A stretch of DNA of 64,000 bases from CAXBBB01 sp963841855 (GTDB lineage: Bacteria > Bacteroidota > Rhodothermia > Rhodothermales > BA12). This document shows positions 9,198-19,389 of the stretch, in pieces (positions within the stretch are counted from its first letter, which is position 1; every line of letters starts with the position of its first letter). The notes beneath the pieces are model-generated. The model saw only the letters and a list, made by a program, of their open reading frames with translations. It had not been told where the DNA came from and searched no databases. Location: positions 558,001-622,000 of the forward strand of contig CAWJEJ010000003.1 of NCBI GenBank assembly GCA_963841855.1. The letters are read 5' to 3'. Position numbers and translations under genes: made by a program.

Positions 9198-11287
9198 GTG
9201 ACCGCCCGCGACCAGATTCACACCCGGATGTACGTGGTGCTGACGCTCGTCAGCATCGTGCCGATCCTTGTGGTGTGGCGCATGGGGCGGATCTACGTCG
9301 AAGAAGGCGCCGAACTGAGAGCGCGCGGACAGGAGCAGGCACAAAGCATCGAGCAGATTCCGGCCCTGCGCGGCGACATCCTCGACGCAGCGGGACGCGT
9401 GCTCGTTACCAACCAAACGCGCTACGATCTGGCCCTCGACCCAACGGCGCGCGGCTTCTCGGATCAAGCGACCCAGTTTTACGCTACGCTCGGACGGTTG
9501 ACGGGACGCTCGGCCGGCTATTACGCGCGCAAGGTCGAGCGGCGCTCGTCCAAGCAGTACGTCTCGCTAGCGACTGGTGTCGGTGAGGCAGAGTATGAGC
9601 AGCTAACGCAGTCGGATGTGCCAGGCCTGATCTCCAGTCCGACGCGCTCGCGGCGGTACACCTACGGACAGGTTGCCGCGCACGTGCTGGGCCACGTCGA
9701 CCGCGATGGGCGCGGATTGGCTGGTTTGGAAGTGCAGTATCAGGAAGCTTTCGAAGGCGTCGCCGGGCAGCAGACGGTGCGGCGCGACCGCGTTCGTCGG
9801 CGGACGGCGCTGGTCGACGGGGCGCGCGTCGAACCCAAGCACGGCGAATCCCTTGTGCTGACGCTCGACCTATATCGGCAGAGCATTTTGGAGGAGGAGT
9901 TGGCACGCGGTGTTCAGGAAGCGGGCAGTCAGTGGGGCGCGGCCGTCGCGATCGATCCCAGAACGGGCGCGGTCTTGGCGATGGCGAACGTGCCGACCTA
10001 CAACCCCAACAGCGCCGGTGCGTCGAGCATCAGCCAGCGCCGCAACCGGGCGATGACCGACCAACTCGAACCCGGATCGACGTTCAAACTCGTCGCCGCT
10101 GCCGCCGCGCTGGACGAAGGCGTCGTGCGGATGGACGAGATGATCGAGACCGGCGAGGGCTGGCGCGTCTTCTCGGGCCGGACGCTGCGCGACACCAAGG
10201 CGCACGGCACGATCCCGTTCAGCGACGTGATCGCGGTGTCGAGCAACGTCGGCACGGCGCGCGTTGCCGGGCGCATCGACCCGGACGCATTCTACCAGAC
10301 GGCGCGCGCGATGGGCTTCGGCCAACCGACCTACGTCGACCTGCCGGGCGAAGCGGACGGGCGCCTCAAACGTCCGTCCGAGTGGAGCGGGACGACGCGG
10401 GTTTCGATGGCGATTGGCTACGAAGTGTCGGCGACGCCACTCCAGGTGTTGGCCGCGTACTGCGCGCTGGCGAACGGCGGATTGCTCGTTCAGCCCTACG
10501 TCGTGTCCGAGCGGCGCGACGTGACCGGGCGCGTGACGTGGCGGGCACCGCAGGATTCGATCCGCCGGGCAATGAGCTACAAAACGGCCCAGGCGCTGCT
10601 TCCGGCATTCGAGAAAGCAGTCAGCGAGGACGGCACGGCGCGCCGGGCGATGATCGCCAGATCTGCCCGTCGCCGGAAAGACGGGGACGGTGCGCAAGGC
10701 CGAGGGCGGATCGTACGGCAACAACTACAGGGGCAGCTTCGTCGGCTTCTTCCCCGCCGATGATCCCCAGGTCGCGTTGATCGTCGTGATGGACGAGCCG
10801 ACATCGAGCATCTACGGCGGCGCCGTCGCCGCGCCGGTTTTTCAGCGCACGGCGAGCCGCTGGCTGGGCACGTTCCCCGCCATCGCCGCCCGCCTGTCGC
10901 CGCCCGACTCGACCGAAGTCACGGACCGCACGCACGCGCCCGAGTTGCATGCCGCGCCGCTGCCCGTCGCCTCGTCGGTCGTGCGCTCGCGCGGGCTGAA
11001 CGTCTCTGCTGCAGCGCGGCTTTTCGGCCGTCCACACGACCGACGCCGACCTGGTGATCGGCGCGACGGTCCGCGCTGAGGCTGACACGCTCCAAGTCGA
11101 GACGATGCCCAACCTGATCGGACTCACCGGGCGCGAGGCGCGCTACTGGCTCGCCGAACTAGGCGTTAGGGCGCGGATCAGCGGATCGGGCGTCGTCACC
11201 TCGCAGTCGCCCGCCGCCGGAGCGCCCGCCCCCTCGCGCGCCGTGCTCACCCTGTCCTCATCTGCTCCTTCCCAACCGAACCGATGA
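9198..11287 (+). CDS. ftsI: peptidoglycan transpeptidase FtsI/PBP3 with PASTA domain, frameshifted
   Basis: Septal class B penicillin-binding protein. The 9198 frame (GTG start) holds a transmembrane segment, the dimerisation domain, the active-site STFK (Ser294) and SSN. It shifts out of frame just before the third motif: AGKTGTV is read only in a second frame, from about 10670 to 11030. A third frame then carries TMPNLIGLTGREARYWLAELGV, a PASTA repeat, to the stop at 11287. Two single-base indels in an essential gene point to sequence errors rather than a pseudogene. It overlaps murE by four bases. Confidence 0.88.
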
Positions 11288-12775
11288 CGCTCGCCGTCCT
11301 TCTCGCACGCCTTTCCCAGGCCGACCTGCTCCACGCAGGCTCGGGCAAGGATGTGCGGGCGGACGGCATCGAGATCACGCGCGTCACGTCGGACAGCCGA
11401 GCGGTCAAGCCGGACAGCCTATTCGTCGCCGTCGCAGGTGAGAAGGCGGACGGTCATCGCTACGTCGACAAAGCGATCCAGTTGGGAGCCGTCGCCATCG
11501 TATCCGAGCGCGAGGTCGAGGCTGATGTCCCGGCGATCTGTGTCTCGAACAGCCGCGCGGCGCTGGCTCACGCATCGGCGTTGCTGGCGGGTGATCCGGC
11601 GCAGCGGCTGGCGATGATCGGCGTGACGGGCACCAACGGCAAGACGACGACGGCGTATCTGCTGCACCAGATGACCGAGGCGCTGGGGCACAAAGCCGGG
11701 CTGATCGGCACGATCGAAACGCGCATCGGCGACGAGGTGGTCGCGTCGACGCACACGACGCCGGGACCCGAAGCGCTGCACAAGCTACTGGCGCGGATGG
11801 AGGCGGCGGGTTGCTCGCACTGCGTGATGGAAGTGTCGAGCCACGCGCTCGACCAGGACCGCGTCGCCGCTGTCCCGTTTGCTGCCGCCGCGTTCACCAA
11901 CCTGACGCGCGATCACTTGGACTATCACGGATCGATGGACGCCTATCGCGCGGCCAAGCGTCGCCTGTTCGAGGGACTGAGCGAAGGGTTGGTCGCCGCC
12001 ATCAACATCGACGATCCGTCCGGCGCAGACATGGCCGATGCCGCTCGCGCGAAGGGAGCGACGGTGATCGGCTACGGAGAATCGGAGGCGCCGATGTGCG
12101 CTTCCGCCTGGACGACAACGCGCTGACGGGTCTGACGCTGACGCTGGACGGGCAGCGCTCGAGCTTCGGGTTGGTCGGCGAGTTCAACGCGTACAACTTG
12201 GCCGCCGCGTACTCGGTAGGCGTCGGAATGGGCTGGGAGGCATCGGCCGTTCGCATCGCGTTGGAGGGCGCATCTTCGGTTCCGGGCCGCTTCGAGCAGT
12301 TCGTGACCCAAGACGACCGGACGATCATCGTCGACTACGCGCACACGCCCGACGCTCTGGAAAATGTCCTGCGCACCGCGCGCGCCACGATGGACAGCGA
12401 ATCGCGGACGCCTGTGGGTGCTCTTCGGCTGCGGTGGAGACCGCGACACGACCAAGCGCCGCCCGACCGCTCAGATCGCCGAGCGCTACGCCGACCGCTG
12501 CATCGTCACGTCCGATAACCCGCGAACCGAAGATCCCGAGCAGATCCTGGCCGACATCCGGCATGGGTTCGACCGCCCAAACGAGGCCGCGTGGATCGTC
12601 GACCGCCACAAAGCGCTGACCTATGCCGCCGCCCACACCGCGCCGGGCGACGTGCTACTCGTGACCGGAAAAGGGCACGAAGACTACCTGATTGTGGGGA
12701 CGGAAAAGGTCCCATTCGACGACCGCGCCCTGGTGCGCGAGTTGTTCGACGCCGCTCACTCCCACCCGCCACTGA
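11284..12775 (+). CDS. murE: UDP-MurNAc-tripeptide synthetase MurE, frameshifted
   Basis: Cytoplasmic Mur ligase that adds the third stem-peptide residue. The first frame gives the N-terminal domain (ITRVTSDSRAVKPDSLFVA), the ATP loop GTNGKTTTAYLL and the TTPGPEALHKLL region. Near 12088 the protein continues in another frame (ADVRFRLDDNAL ... TIIVDYAHTPDALENVL). It returns near 12408 to the first frame with VLFGCGGDRD and DNPRTED, the latter being the meso-diaminopimelate-selective motif. That frame has no stop before mraY, so a third indel near 12,770 is likely; the probable stop is the TGA at 12773. The count of indels suggests residual sequencing error. Confidence 0.87.
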
Positions 12776-12778
12776 CCG

Positions 12779-13930
12779 ATGCTCTACTACCTCCTCACCT
12801 GGATCGAAGAGACCTACGAACCCGCCGGGTTTCAGATCTTCCAGTTCATCACCGTCCGCGCAGCCCTGGCCGCGCTGACCGCCTTGCTGATCGCGCTCTT
12901 CATCGGGCGCAAGATGATCAACTGGCTGAGCGTGCAGCAGCTGGGCGAGCGCGTCCGCGAGGGCGAGGACGCCGGAGCGGTCAACCACGCGCACAAGAGC
13001 GGCACGCCGACGATGGGCGGCCTGATCATCCTGCTCGCCATCATCGGCTCGACGCTGCTCTGGGGCGAGTTGCACAATCCGTACGTCTGGCTCTGCGTGT
13101 TGGGTACGGCCTGGATGGGCGCGTTCGGCTTTACGGACGACTACATCAAGACGGTCAAAAAGGACAAAGATGGTCTTTCGGCGCGCTACAAGCTAATCGG
13201 CCAGATCACGCTGGGCCTGGTCGTTGGCTGCGTGCTCTACTTCCTGCCGCAGTTCAACGACGTCAAAACGTTCACGCACCTGCCGATCCTAAGCTACCCG
13301 CTCGACTACGACATTTTTGGCTACTTCGGCATCGAAGGGCTGGGCTGGCTGATCTACATCCCCGTCGCCGTCTTCATCGTGACCGGAGTGAGCAACGCCG
13401 TCAACCTGACCGACGGATTGGACGGCTTGACGACCGGCGTGACGGCGTTCGTCTCGGCTGGATTGGTCGCGCTGACCTACATCGCCGGTAACGAAATCCT
13501 GGCCGACTTCCTGGGCGTGATCTACCTGCCGGGTGCGGGCGAGGGGGCCATCTTCGCCGCCGCCATGACAGCCGCCTGCTTCGGCTTCTTGTGGTTCAAC
13601 GGCTACCCCGCGACCGTCTTCATGGGCGATACGGGCTCGCTGGCGCTGGGAGCCGCCGTTGCCATCGTCGCGCTGACGATCCGCAAAGAGCTGCTGCTGC
13701 CCATCATGGGCTTCATCTACTTCGCCGAGGTGCTCTCGGTCATCATCCAGACGGGCTACTTCAAGTGGACCAAACGGCGGACCGGGACCGGCGTGCGCGT
13801 CTTCCGCATGGCGCCGCTGCACCATCACTTCGAGGCCAAGGGCACGCACGAGGCCAAAATCGTGACGCGCTTCTGGATCATCACCGCCGTCACCACCATC
13901 GCGACGATCCTTTCGCTCCGCATTCAATAA
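12779..13930 (+). CDS. mraY: phospho-MurNAc-pentapeptide transferase MraY
   Basis: Polytopic membrane enzyme making lipid I from UDP-MurNAc-pentapeptide and undecaprenyl phosphate. 383 residues with about ten hydrophobic segments. The signature GTPTMGGL, the catalytic FTDDYIK motif, NLTDGLDGL, the magnesium-binding FMGDTGSLALG and the MAPLHHHFE loop are all present. The start ATG lies three bases after the probable murE stop. Confidence 0.97.
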   Translation: MLYYLLTWIEETYEPAGFQIFQFITVRAALAALTALLIALFIGRKMINWLSVQQLGERVREGEDAGAVNHAHKSGTPTMGGLIILLAIIGSTLLWGELHNPYVWLCVLGTAWMGAFGFTDDYIKTVKKDKDGLSARYKLIGQITLGLVVGCVLYFLPQFNDVKTFTHLPILSYPLDYDIFGYFGIEGLGWLIYIPVAVFIVTGVSNAVNLTDGLDGLTTGVTAFVSAGLVALTYIAGNEILADFLGVIYLPGAGEGAIFAAAMTAACFGFLWFNGYPATVFMGDTGSLALGAAVAIVALTIRKELLLPIMGFIYFAEVLSVIIQTGYFKWTKRRTGTGVRVFRMAPLHHHFEAKGTHEAKIVTRFWIITAVTTIATILSLRIQ

Positions 13931-13956
13931 CCGACCGGCTTTTCGGCCATCTCCCA

Positions 13957-13986
13957 ATCCCGTACGGGCGGCTCGGCGAGCCGCCC
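13957..13986. repeat. intergenic palindromic repeat, copy 1
   Basis: A hairpin, GGGCGGCTC-GGC-GAGCCGCCC, preceded by TCCCGTAC, lies between mraY and murD. An almost identical element occurs at 15438-15465 between murD and ftsW. The paired placement suggests a dispersed REP-like element or an attenuator hairpin. Confidence 0.75.
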
Positions 13987-14034
13987 CTGCCCATTTTCGC
14001 ACATCGCGCTAGGCCTCTTGGCCGATTTCATCAC

Positions 14035-15408
14035 ATGACCCTCTCCGACCTCACAACCAAACGCATAACCGTCGTGGGCGCCGCTCGCAGTGGGATCGCG
14101 GCTGCGCGGCTGCTCGCGTCGGCAGGGGCGGGCGTGCGACTGACGGACAGCGGGCCGGAGCGGGCCGATGTGCGCGAGGAAATGGAGGCGGCCCATGTCA
14201 AGGTCGAGTTTGGCGGACATGGCGAGGTGTCGCTGGCGTGCGATTTGATGGTGGTGTCGCCTGGCGTGCCGTCGACGGCGGCGTTCGTGCGGGCGGCGAT
14301 GGAGCGGGGGACGCCGGTCGTGTCGGAGATCGAAGCGGCATCGTGGTTCTGCGACGCGCCGATCCTCGCGATCACGGGCACCAACGGCAAGACGACGACG
14401 ACGAGTCTGCTTGGACACGTGTTCGCTCAGGACGGACGGCCGACGCTCGTCGCGGGCAACATCGGCCAGGCGTTTTCGGACGGTGCCGATGATGTCGCAG
14501 CCGATGGCGTCGCCGTTCTCGAAGTGTCCAGCTTCCAACTCGACCACATCGACACGTTCCGCCCGCGCGTCGGCTTGCTGCTCAACATCACGCCCGACCA
14601 CCTGGACCGCTACGACGGCTCGGTCGACAACTACGCCGACGCCAAGTACCGCCTGTTCGAGAACATGGCCGACGGCGACGCTCTCGTCTACAACATCGAC
14701 GACGAACGCATCGCCGCGCGCCTGGGCGATGCCTCTCACCCCTTCCAACCGCTGCCGATCAGCATCCAACGCCCGCTGACTGTGGGCGGCTGGATCGACG
14801 GCGGCGATCTCTGCCTCCGCCTGTCGGACGCGCCCGACTCCAAAACCGAACGTCTCATGCCTGCTGCCGCACTCGCCCTACGAGGCCGACACAACCTGTA
14901 CAACAGCCTCGCCGCCGCCGTCGCCGCGCGCGTGATGGACGTGCGCAGCGAGATCGTGCGCGAAAGCCTCGCCACGTTCAGCGGCGTCCCGCACCGGCTC
15001 GAACTCGTTGGCGAGCACCAAGGCGTGCGCTTCGTCAACGACTCGAAAGCGACCAATGTCAACGCCGTCTGGTACGCCTTGGAAAGCTTCGACCGCGAAA
15101 AAGTCATCCTCATCGCCGGAGGCCGCGACAAGGGCAACGACTACTCGGCCCTGCGCGATCTGGTCGCTGGACGAGCACGCGGCGTCGTCGCCATCGGCGA
15201 AAGCGCCAAAAAGGTGATGCGCGATCTGGGATCCGTCGCCCCCCGCTCGGTCGAGGCCGACGACATGGCCGACGCCGTCCGCTGCGCCGCCGCCCTCGCC
15301 GAACCCGGCGACGTGGTCCTGCTCTCGCCCGCCTGCGCCTCCTTCGACCAATACGAGAACTACGAACACCGCGGCGACGCCTTTCGCGACGCCGTCAACG
15401 CGCTCTGA
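14035..15408 (+). CDS. murD: UDP-MurNAc-alanine D-glutamate ligase MurD
   Basis: Adds D-Glu to UDP-MurNAc-L-Ala. 457 residues from the ATG at 14035. The N-terminal Rossmann-like domain begins ITVVGAARSGIAAARLL, followed by the ATP loop ITGTNGKTTTTSLL, the NITPDHLDRY motif, the C-terminal RLELVGEHQGVRFVNDSKATN region and IAGGRDKGNDY. An upstream extension of the frame is ignored because it overlaps mraY and the repeat. Confidence 0.96.
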   Translation: MTLSDLTTKRITVVGAARSGIAAARLLASAGAGVRLTDSGPERADVREEMEAAHVKVEFGGHGEVSLACDLMVVSPGVPSTAAFVRAAMERGTPVVSEIEAASWFCDAPILAITGTNGKTTTTSLLGHVFAQDGRPTLVAGNIGQAFSDGADDVAADGVAVLEVSSFQLDHIDTFRPRVGLLLNITPDHLDRYDGSVDNYADAKYRLFENMADGDALVYNIDDERIAARLGDASHPFQPLPISIQRPLTVGGWIDGGDLCLRLSDAPDSKTERLMPAAALALRGRHNLYNSLAAAVAARVMDVRSEIVRESLATFSGVPHRLELVGEHQGVRFVNDSKATNVNAVWYALESFDREKVILIAGGRDKGNDYSALRDLVAGRARGVVAIGESAKKVMRDLGSVAPRSVEADDMADAVRCAAALAEPGDVVLLSPACASFDQYENYEHRGDAFRDAVNAL

Positions 15409-15437
15409 TCTGACTCCACGCGTCCGCAACGCTCATA

Positions 15438-15465
15438 TCCCGTACGGGCGGCTCGGCGAGCCGCC
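15438..15465. repeat. intergenic palindromic repeat, copy 2
   Basis: The same TCCCGTAC plus GGCGGCTC-GGC-GAGCCGCC hairpin as at 13957-13986, here between murD and ftsW. The flanking bases differ, so only the element is shared. Confidence 0.75.
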
Positions 15466-15510
15466 ACTATCCATTTCCAACCGCAGCGCCAACCGGCCAA
15501 CCCACGTCCC

Positions 15511-16641
15511 ATGTCCGCCTCCACTCATCCTGCCAAACCCGCATCGGATCGCTACACGATCTGGGTCGTGCTCGCGCTCGCGGCGTGGGGCGTGGCGGCG
15601 GTGTACAGCGCGGTCGCGTTCCTGGCGACCAAGAGCGGCAGCAGCAGCGATCCGTTCATGTGGCGGCACGTCGTCAAGGTGGCGCTGGCGATTGGGGCGA
15701 TGGGGATCGTCAGCCTGGTCGACTATCACAAGCTGGCGCGGCTGAGCCGGTGGATGCTGATCGGCTCGCTCGTTTTGCTGGCGGTCGTCGGCGTCTGGGG
15801 GACGGTTACGGGCGGCGCGGCACGGTGGCTGAGTCTGGGCGGCATCAGTTTTCAGCCGAGCGATCTGGCCAAGGTTTCGCTCATCCTCTACGTCGGCACG
15901 CTGCTGGCGCAGAAGCAGTCGTACATCGAGAGTTTTGCCCACGCGTTCATGCCGATCATGGTGTGGACGCTGGCGACGGTCGTGCTGATCGGCATGGAGA
16001 ACCTGTCGACGGCGGCGCTGCTGTTGGCGACGGTCTTGCTGATGTGTTTTGTGGCGCGCGTCAGCGTGCTGCACCTGGCCGGATTGGGCGCGCTGGGGCT
16101 GGTCTTGGCGATGCTGCTGCTGGCGTTTTCTCCGGCACGCGCGGCGCGGATCGAGCAGGCGATGGGCGTCGAGATTTTCTCGCACACCGAAGCTCAGGGT
16201 GTCGGCGACGATCTGCGCGAGGCCTACCAGCCGTTGCAAGCCCGCATCGCGATTGCGTCGGGCGGGATCGTCGGCGTGGGGCCGGGCAAGAGCATCCAGC
16301 GCGACTTCCTACCGGCGCCCTACAACGACTTCATCTTCGCCATCATCGCCGAGGAGTACGGGCTGATCGGCGCGCTGCTCATCCTGGGCGCTTTTGTGAT
16401 CCTGCTGTTTCGCGGCTTCCTGCGCATCGCCCGGCACGCGCCCGACCCGATGGGATTGTTCATCGGCGTCGGCTTCACGCTGATGATCGTGCTGTCGGGA
16501 CTGGCCCACGCGGGCGTCTCGGTCGGCCTGCTTCCCGTTACCGGGCAGCCGCTGCCGTTCGTCAGCTACGGCGGCTCGTCCATCGTCGCGATGGGCGCCA
16601 TGACCGGCATCCTCCTCAACCTATCGCGTCAGAGCCAATGA
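15511..16641 (+). CDS. ftsW: septal peptidoglycan glycosyltransferase FtsW
   Basis: SEDS-family polymerase working with FtsI at the septum. 376 residues with about ten hydrophobic segments. Family features seen: WLSLGGISFQPSDLAK near the third to fourth helices, ENLSTAALL, GVGPGKSIQRDFLPAPYNDFIFAIIAEE, and the C-terminal GQPLPFVSYGGSS. Its stop overlaps the murG start (ATGA), indicating translational coupling. Confidence 0.97.
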   Translation: MSASTHPAKPASDRYTIWVVLALAAWGVAAVYSAVAFLATKSGSSSDPFMWRHVVKVALAIGAMGIVSLVDYHKLARLSRWMLIGSLVLLAVVGVWGTVTGGAARWLSLGGISFQPSDLAKVSLILYVGTLLAQKQSYIESFAHAFMPIMVWTLATVVLIGMENLSTAALLLATVLLMCFVARVSVLHLAGLGALGLVLAMLLLAFSPARAARIEQAMGVEIFSHTEAQGVGDDLREAYQPLQARIAIASGGIVGVGPGKSIQRDFLPAPYNDFIFAIIAEEYGLIGALLILGAFVILLFRGFLRIARHAPDPMGLFIGVGFTLMIVLSGLAHAGVSVGLLPVTGQPLPFVSYGGSSIVAMGAMTGILLNLSRQSQ

Positions 16642-17786
16642 GTACCTCGACCCTGAACACGACCGACCGCGCGCCGCGCATCCTGTTCGCCTGTGGCGGC
16701 ACGGGAGGGCACGTCTACCCCGCGCTCGCCATTGCCGACGCGGTCAAGGCGCTGCGCCCCGACGCGTCGATCTCGTTCGCGGGCACGACCGACCGGATGG
16801 AGTGGGAGGCCGTCCCCAAAGCGGGCTACCCGATCTCACCGATCACCGTCGCCGGACTGCCGCGTAGCCTGTCGCCCAAGCTGTTTACGTTTCCGTTCAA
16901 GTTGGGCAAAGGCTTCTTGGACGCGTGGAAGCTGGTCAAAGGCGTCGACGCGGATGTCGTCGTCGGGACGGGCGGATTCGTGACCGGCCCCGTCTTGGGA
17001 GCGGCCCAAGCGATGGGGCGTCCGACGCTGATTCAGGAGCAGAACGCATTCGCCGGGCTAACGAACCGCCTGTTGAGCAAGCGCGCATCCGAGATCCACG
17101 TCGCCTTCCTCGAGGCGAGCAAGGCGTTCGACGGCGCCAAGATCACCCTGTCCGGCAACCCGACGCGCGAGATCCTGCTGACCGGCGACCGGTCGGCGGG
17201 GCGGACGCACTACGAGATTCCCGAATCGGCGACGGTCCTGCTGATGTTCGGTGGATCGTTGGGTAGCCGTCGCCTCAACGACGCGATGATCGCCCATGCG
17301 CCGACGCTGCTCGACGCCAATCCCGACCTGCACATCGTCTGGCAGACCGGCAGCTACTACTACTCCGAAATGCTCGACGAGGCGCCCGACCACGACCGGC
17401 TGCACGTGCTCGAATACCTCGACGAGATGCAGCACGCCTACGCCGCTTCCGACGTCGTGCTCTGCCGCGCCGGGGCGATTACGTGCAGCGAACTGGCCAT
17501 CACCCGCTCGCCCGCGATCCTGGTGCCGTCGCCCAACGTGTCCGAAGACCACCAGACGCACAACGCCCGCAGCCTCGAGCGCGCCGGAGCCGCCATCCTC
17601 CTGGCCGAAGCCGACCTCGACGCGCGCCTGGTCCCCGACGTGCAAGCCCTGATCGGCGACGCGTCCAAGCGCGAGTTCATGCAGACCGCCCTCGCCACGC
17701 TGGCCCGCCCTGGAGCCGCCGACGCCATCGCCCATCGCGTGCTGGCGCTGGCCGGTGCGCCTGTTACAGATGGAGGTGGGGGATGA
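16638..17786 (+). CDS. murG: UDP-GlcNAc transferase MurG (lipid II synthesis)
   Basis: Peripheral membrane glycosyltransferase converting lipid I to lipid II. 382 residues from the ATG at 16638, which overlaps the ftsW stop. Visible motifs: FACGGTGGHVYPALA, GTGGFVTGP, IQEQNAFAGLTNRLL, FGGSLGSRRLN and the sugar-nucleotide site CRAGAITCSELA. Followed by a repeat-bearing spacer before murC. Confidence 0.97.
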   Translation: MSTSTLNTTDRAPRILFACGGTGGHVYPALAIADAVKALRPDASISFAGTTDRMEWEAVPKAGYPISPITVAGLPRSLSPKLFTFPFKLGKGFLDAWKLVKGVDADVVVGTGGFVTGPVLGAAQAMGRPTLIQEQNAFAGLTNRLLSKRASEIHVAFLEASKAFDGAKITLSGNPTREILLTGDRSAGRTHYEIPESATVLLMFGGSLGSRRLNDAMIAHAPTLLDANPDLHIVWQTGSYYYSEMLDEAPDHDRLHVLEYLDEMQHAYAASDVVLCRAGAITCSELAITRSPAILVPSPNVSEDHQTHNARSLERAGAAILLAEADLDARLVPDVQALIGDASKREFMQTALATLARPGAADAIAHRVLALAGAPVTDGGGG

Positions 17787-17806
17787 CGGCGATGATGTAC
17801 CGCGCT

Positions 17807-17940
17807 GACCCCCTCCGGCCTTCGGCCTCGTCCCCCTCCAATAGGGGGACACGGTTCGTGGTGGACCCAACCTTTCCAGTGCGCCTCGAACTTGTCCTCC
17901 CCTCTCGGAGGGGAGGTGCTGCGCAGCGGCGGAGGGGTCC
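17807..17940. repeat. GC-rich dispersed repeat, copy A
   Basis: A spacer between murG and murC composed of nested short palindromes (CCTCCGGCCTTCGGCC; CCTCCCCTCTCGGAGGGGAGG) and ending GCGGCGGAGGGGTC. A related element lies at 20159-20252 between ftsQ and ftsA. Probably a REP- or MITE-like intergenic element. Confidence 0.65.
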
Positions 17941-17973
17941 GGCGGCAACACCTCACTCCACGGAGGCCGCGCG

Positions 17974-19389
17974 ATGAGACGACAACCCATCTTTGGACGC
18001 ATTCGCACGGTTCATTTCGTCGGCATCGGCGGCAACGGCATGTCGTCGATGGCCGAGGTGCTGCTGCGCCGCGGCTACGGCGTGACGGGCAGCGACGCGG
18101 CGCTCTCGCCGGTTACGGAGCATCTGGCTGAGCTAGGCGCTACCATTTACGAAGGGCATTCGGCCAAACACGTCGGCGAGGTCGATGCGGTCGTCTACTC
18201 GTCCGCCGTCAACCCCAATGCCAACGCCGAGACGATGGAGGCGAGCCGTCGCCGGTTGCCGGTCATCAAGCGCGCCGTCCTGCTCGGAGAGTTGATGCGG
18301 ATGCAGTATGGCATCGGCATCGCGGGCACGCACGGCAAGACGACGACGACGACGCTGGCCGGACTGGTCGTGCAGGGCGGCGGCTTCGACCCGACGATCA
18401 TCGTCGGCGGCAAGGTCAGCGCGTTTGGCTCGAATGCCGTAGCGGGGCAGGGCGACATCGTCGTGCTCGAAGCCGACGAATACGACCGCACGTTCCTGCG
18501 CCTGACGCCCTCAATCGCCGTCATCACCAACGTCGAGACCGACCACCTCGACACGTACAAAGACCTGATCGACATCGAAGACGCGTTCGTGCAATATGCC
18601 GACAGCGTCCCGTTCTTCGGCGTCACCATCGCGTGCCTCGACGACCCAGGCGTGCAACGCATCCTGGGCCGCATCCGCCGCCGCGTCACCACGTACGGCC
18701 TCAGCCGCCAGGCCGACGTGCGCGCCGACGACGTGCGACACGACGGCGCCGTGACGACGTTCGAAGTCGTTTCTCAGGGCGAGCGGATGGGGCGAATCTC
18801 GTTTCCGTCGCCGGGTCTGCACAACCTGCGCAACGCCCTGGCCGCCGTCGCTGTCGGACTCGAACTGGATATGCGCTTCGACGACATCGCCGGAGCGTTG
18901 GAAGGCTACACCGGAGTCGACCGCCGCTTTCAGGTCAAGGGCGAAGCCAGCGGCGTGATCGTGGTGGACGACTACGCACACCATCCGACCGAAGTCGAGG
19001 CCGCGCTCGAAGCTGCCCAGACCGCGTTTGCGGGCCGACGCATCGTCGCCGTTTTCCAGCCGCACCTGTTCAGCCGCACGCACGACCTGATGGACGCCTT
19101 CTCGCGCGCGTTCTTCGACGCCGACGTGCTGATCCTGACGACCATCTACGGCGCGCGCGAAACGCAGGAACAGTATCCCAACGTCGACGGCAGCCAACTC
19201 GCCGAACTCGCCCGCGCCAATGGACATCGGGGCGTCGTCTACGTCTCGTCGATGGACGAACTCGGAGCCACGCTCGACGCAACCGTTCAGCCCGGCGATG
19301 TCGTCGTGACGATGGGAGCCGGGCCGATCTACAAGTGGGGCAACGCGCTGCTCGAACGCTTGCAAGCACAGACCGGAGGTGCCGCATGA
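17974..19389 (+). CDS. murC: UDP-MurNAc L-alanine ligase MurC
   Basis: Adds the first L-Ala to UDP-MurNAc. 471 residues: the N-terminal nucleotide fold begins VHFVGIGGNGMSSMAEVL, the ATP loop is IAGTHGKTTTTTLA, and LEADEYDRTFLRLTP, TNVETDHLD and VDDYAHHPTEV follow. Uses an ATG at 17974 just after the repeat. The stop overlaps the ftsQ start (ATGA). Confidence 0.97.
   Translation: MRRQPIFGRIRTVHFVGIGGNGMSSMAEVLLRRGYGVTGSDAALSPVTEHLAELGATIYEGHSAKHVGEVDAVVYSSAVNPNANAETMEASRRRLPVIKRAVLLGELMRMQYGIGIAGTHGKTTTTTLAGLVVQGGGFDPTIIVGGKVSAFGSNAVAGQGDIVVLEADEYDRTFLRLTPSIAVITNVETDHLDTYKDLIDIEDAFVQYADSVPFFGVTIACLDDPGVQRILGRIRRRVTTYGLSRQADVRADDVRHDGAVTTFEVVSQGERMGRISFPSPGLHNLRNALAAVAVGLELDMRFDDIAGALEGYTGVDRRFQVKGEASGVIVVDDYAHHPTEVEAALEAAQTAFAGRRIVAVFQPHLFSRTHDLMDAFSRAFFDADVLILTTIYGARETQEQYPNVDGSQLAELARANGHRGVVYVSSMDELGATLDATVQPGDVVVTMGAGPIYKWGNALLERLQAQTGGAA

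Noticed and set aside
9198..12775. Programmed frameshifting in ftsI and murE
   Set aside because: Several shifts at unrelated sites without slippery sequences, and shifts elsewhere at homopolymers, favour sequence error.
12364..13491. 375-codon frame through the murE end and into mraY
   Set aside because: Only its first part is murE; the rest is an out-of-frame shadow of mraY.
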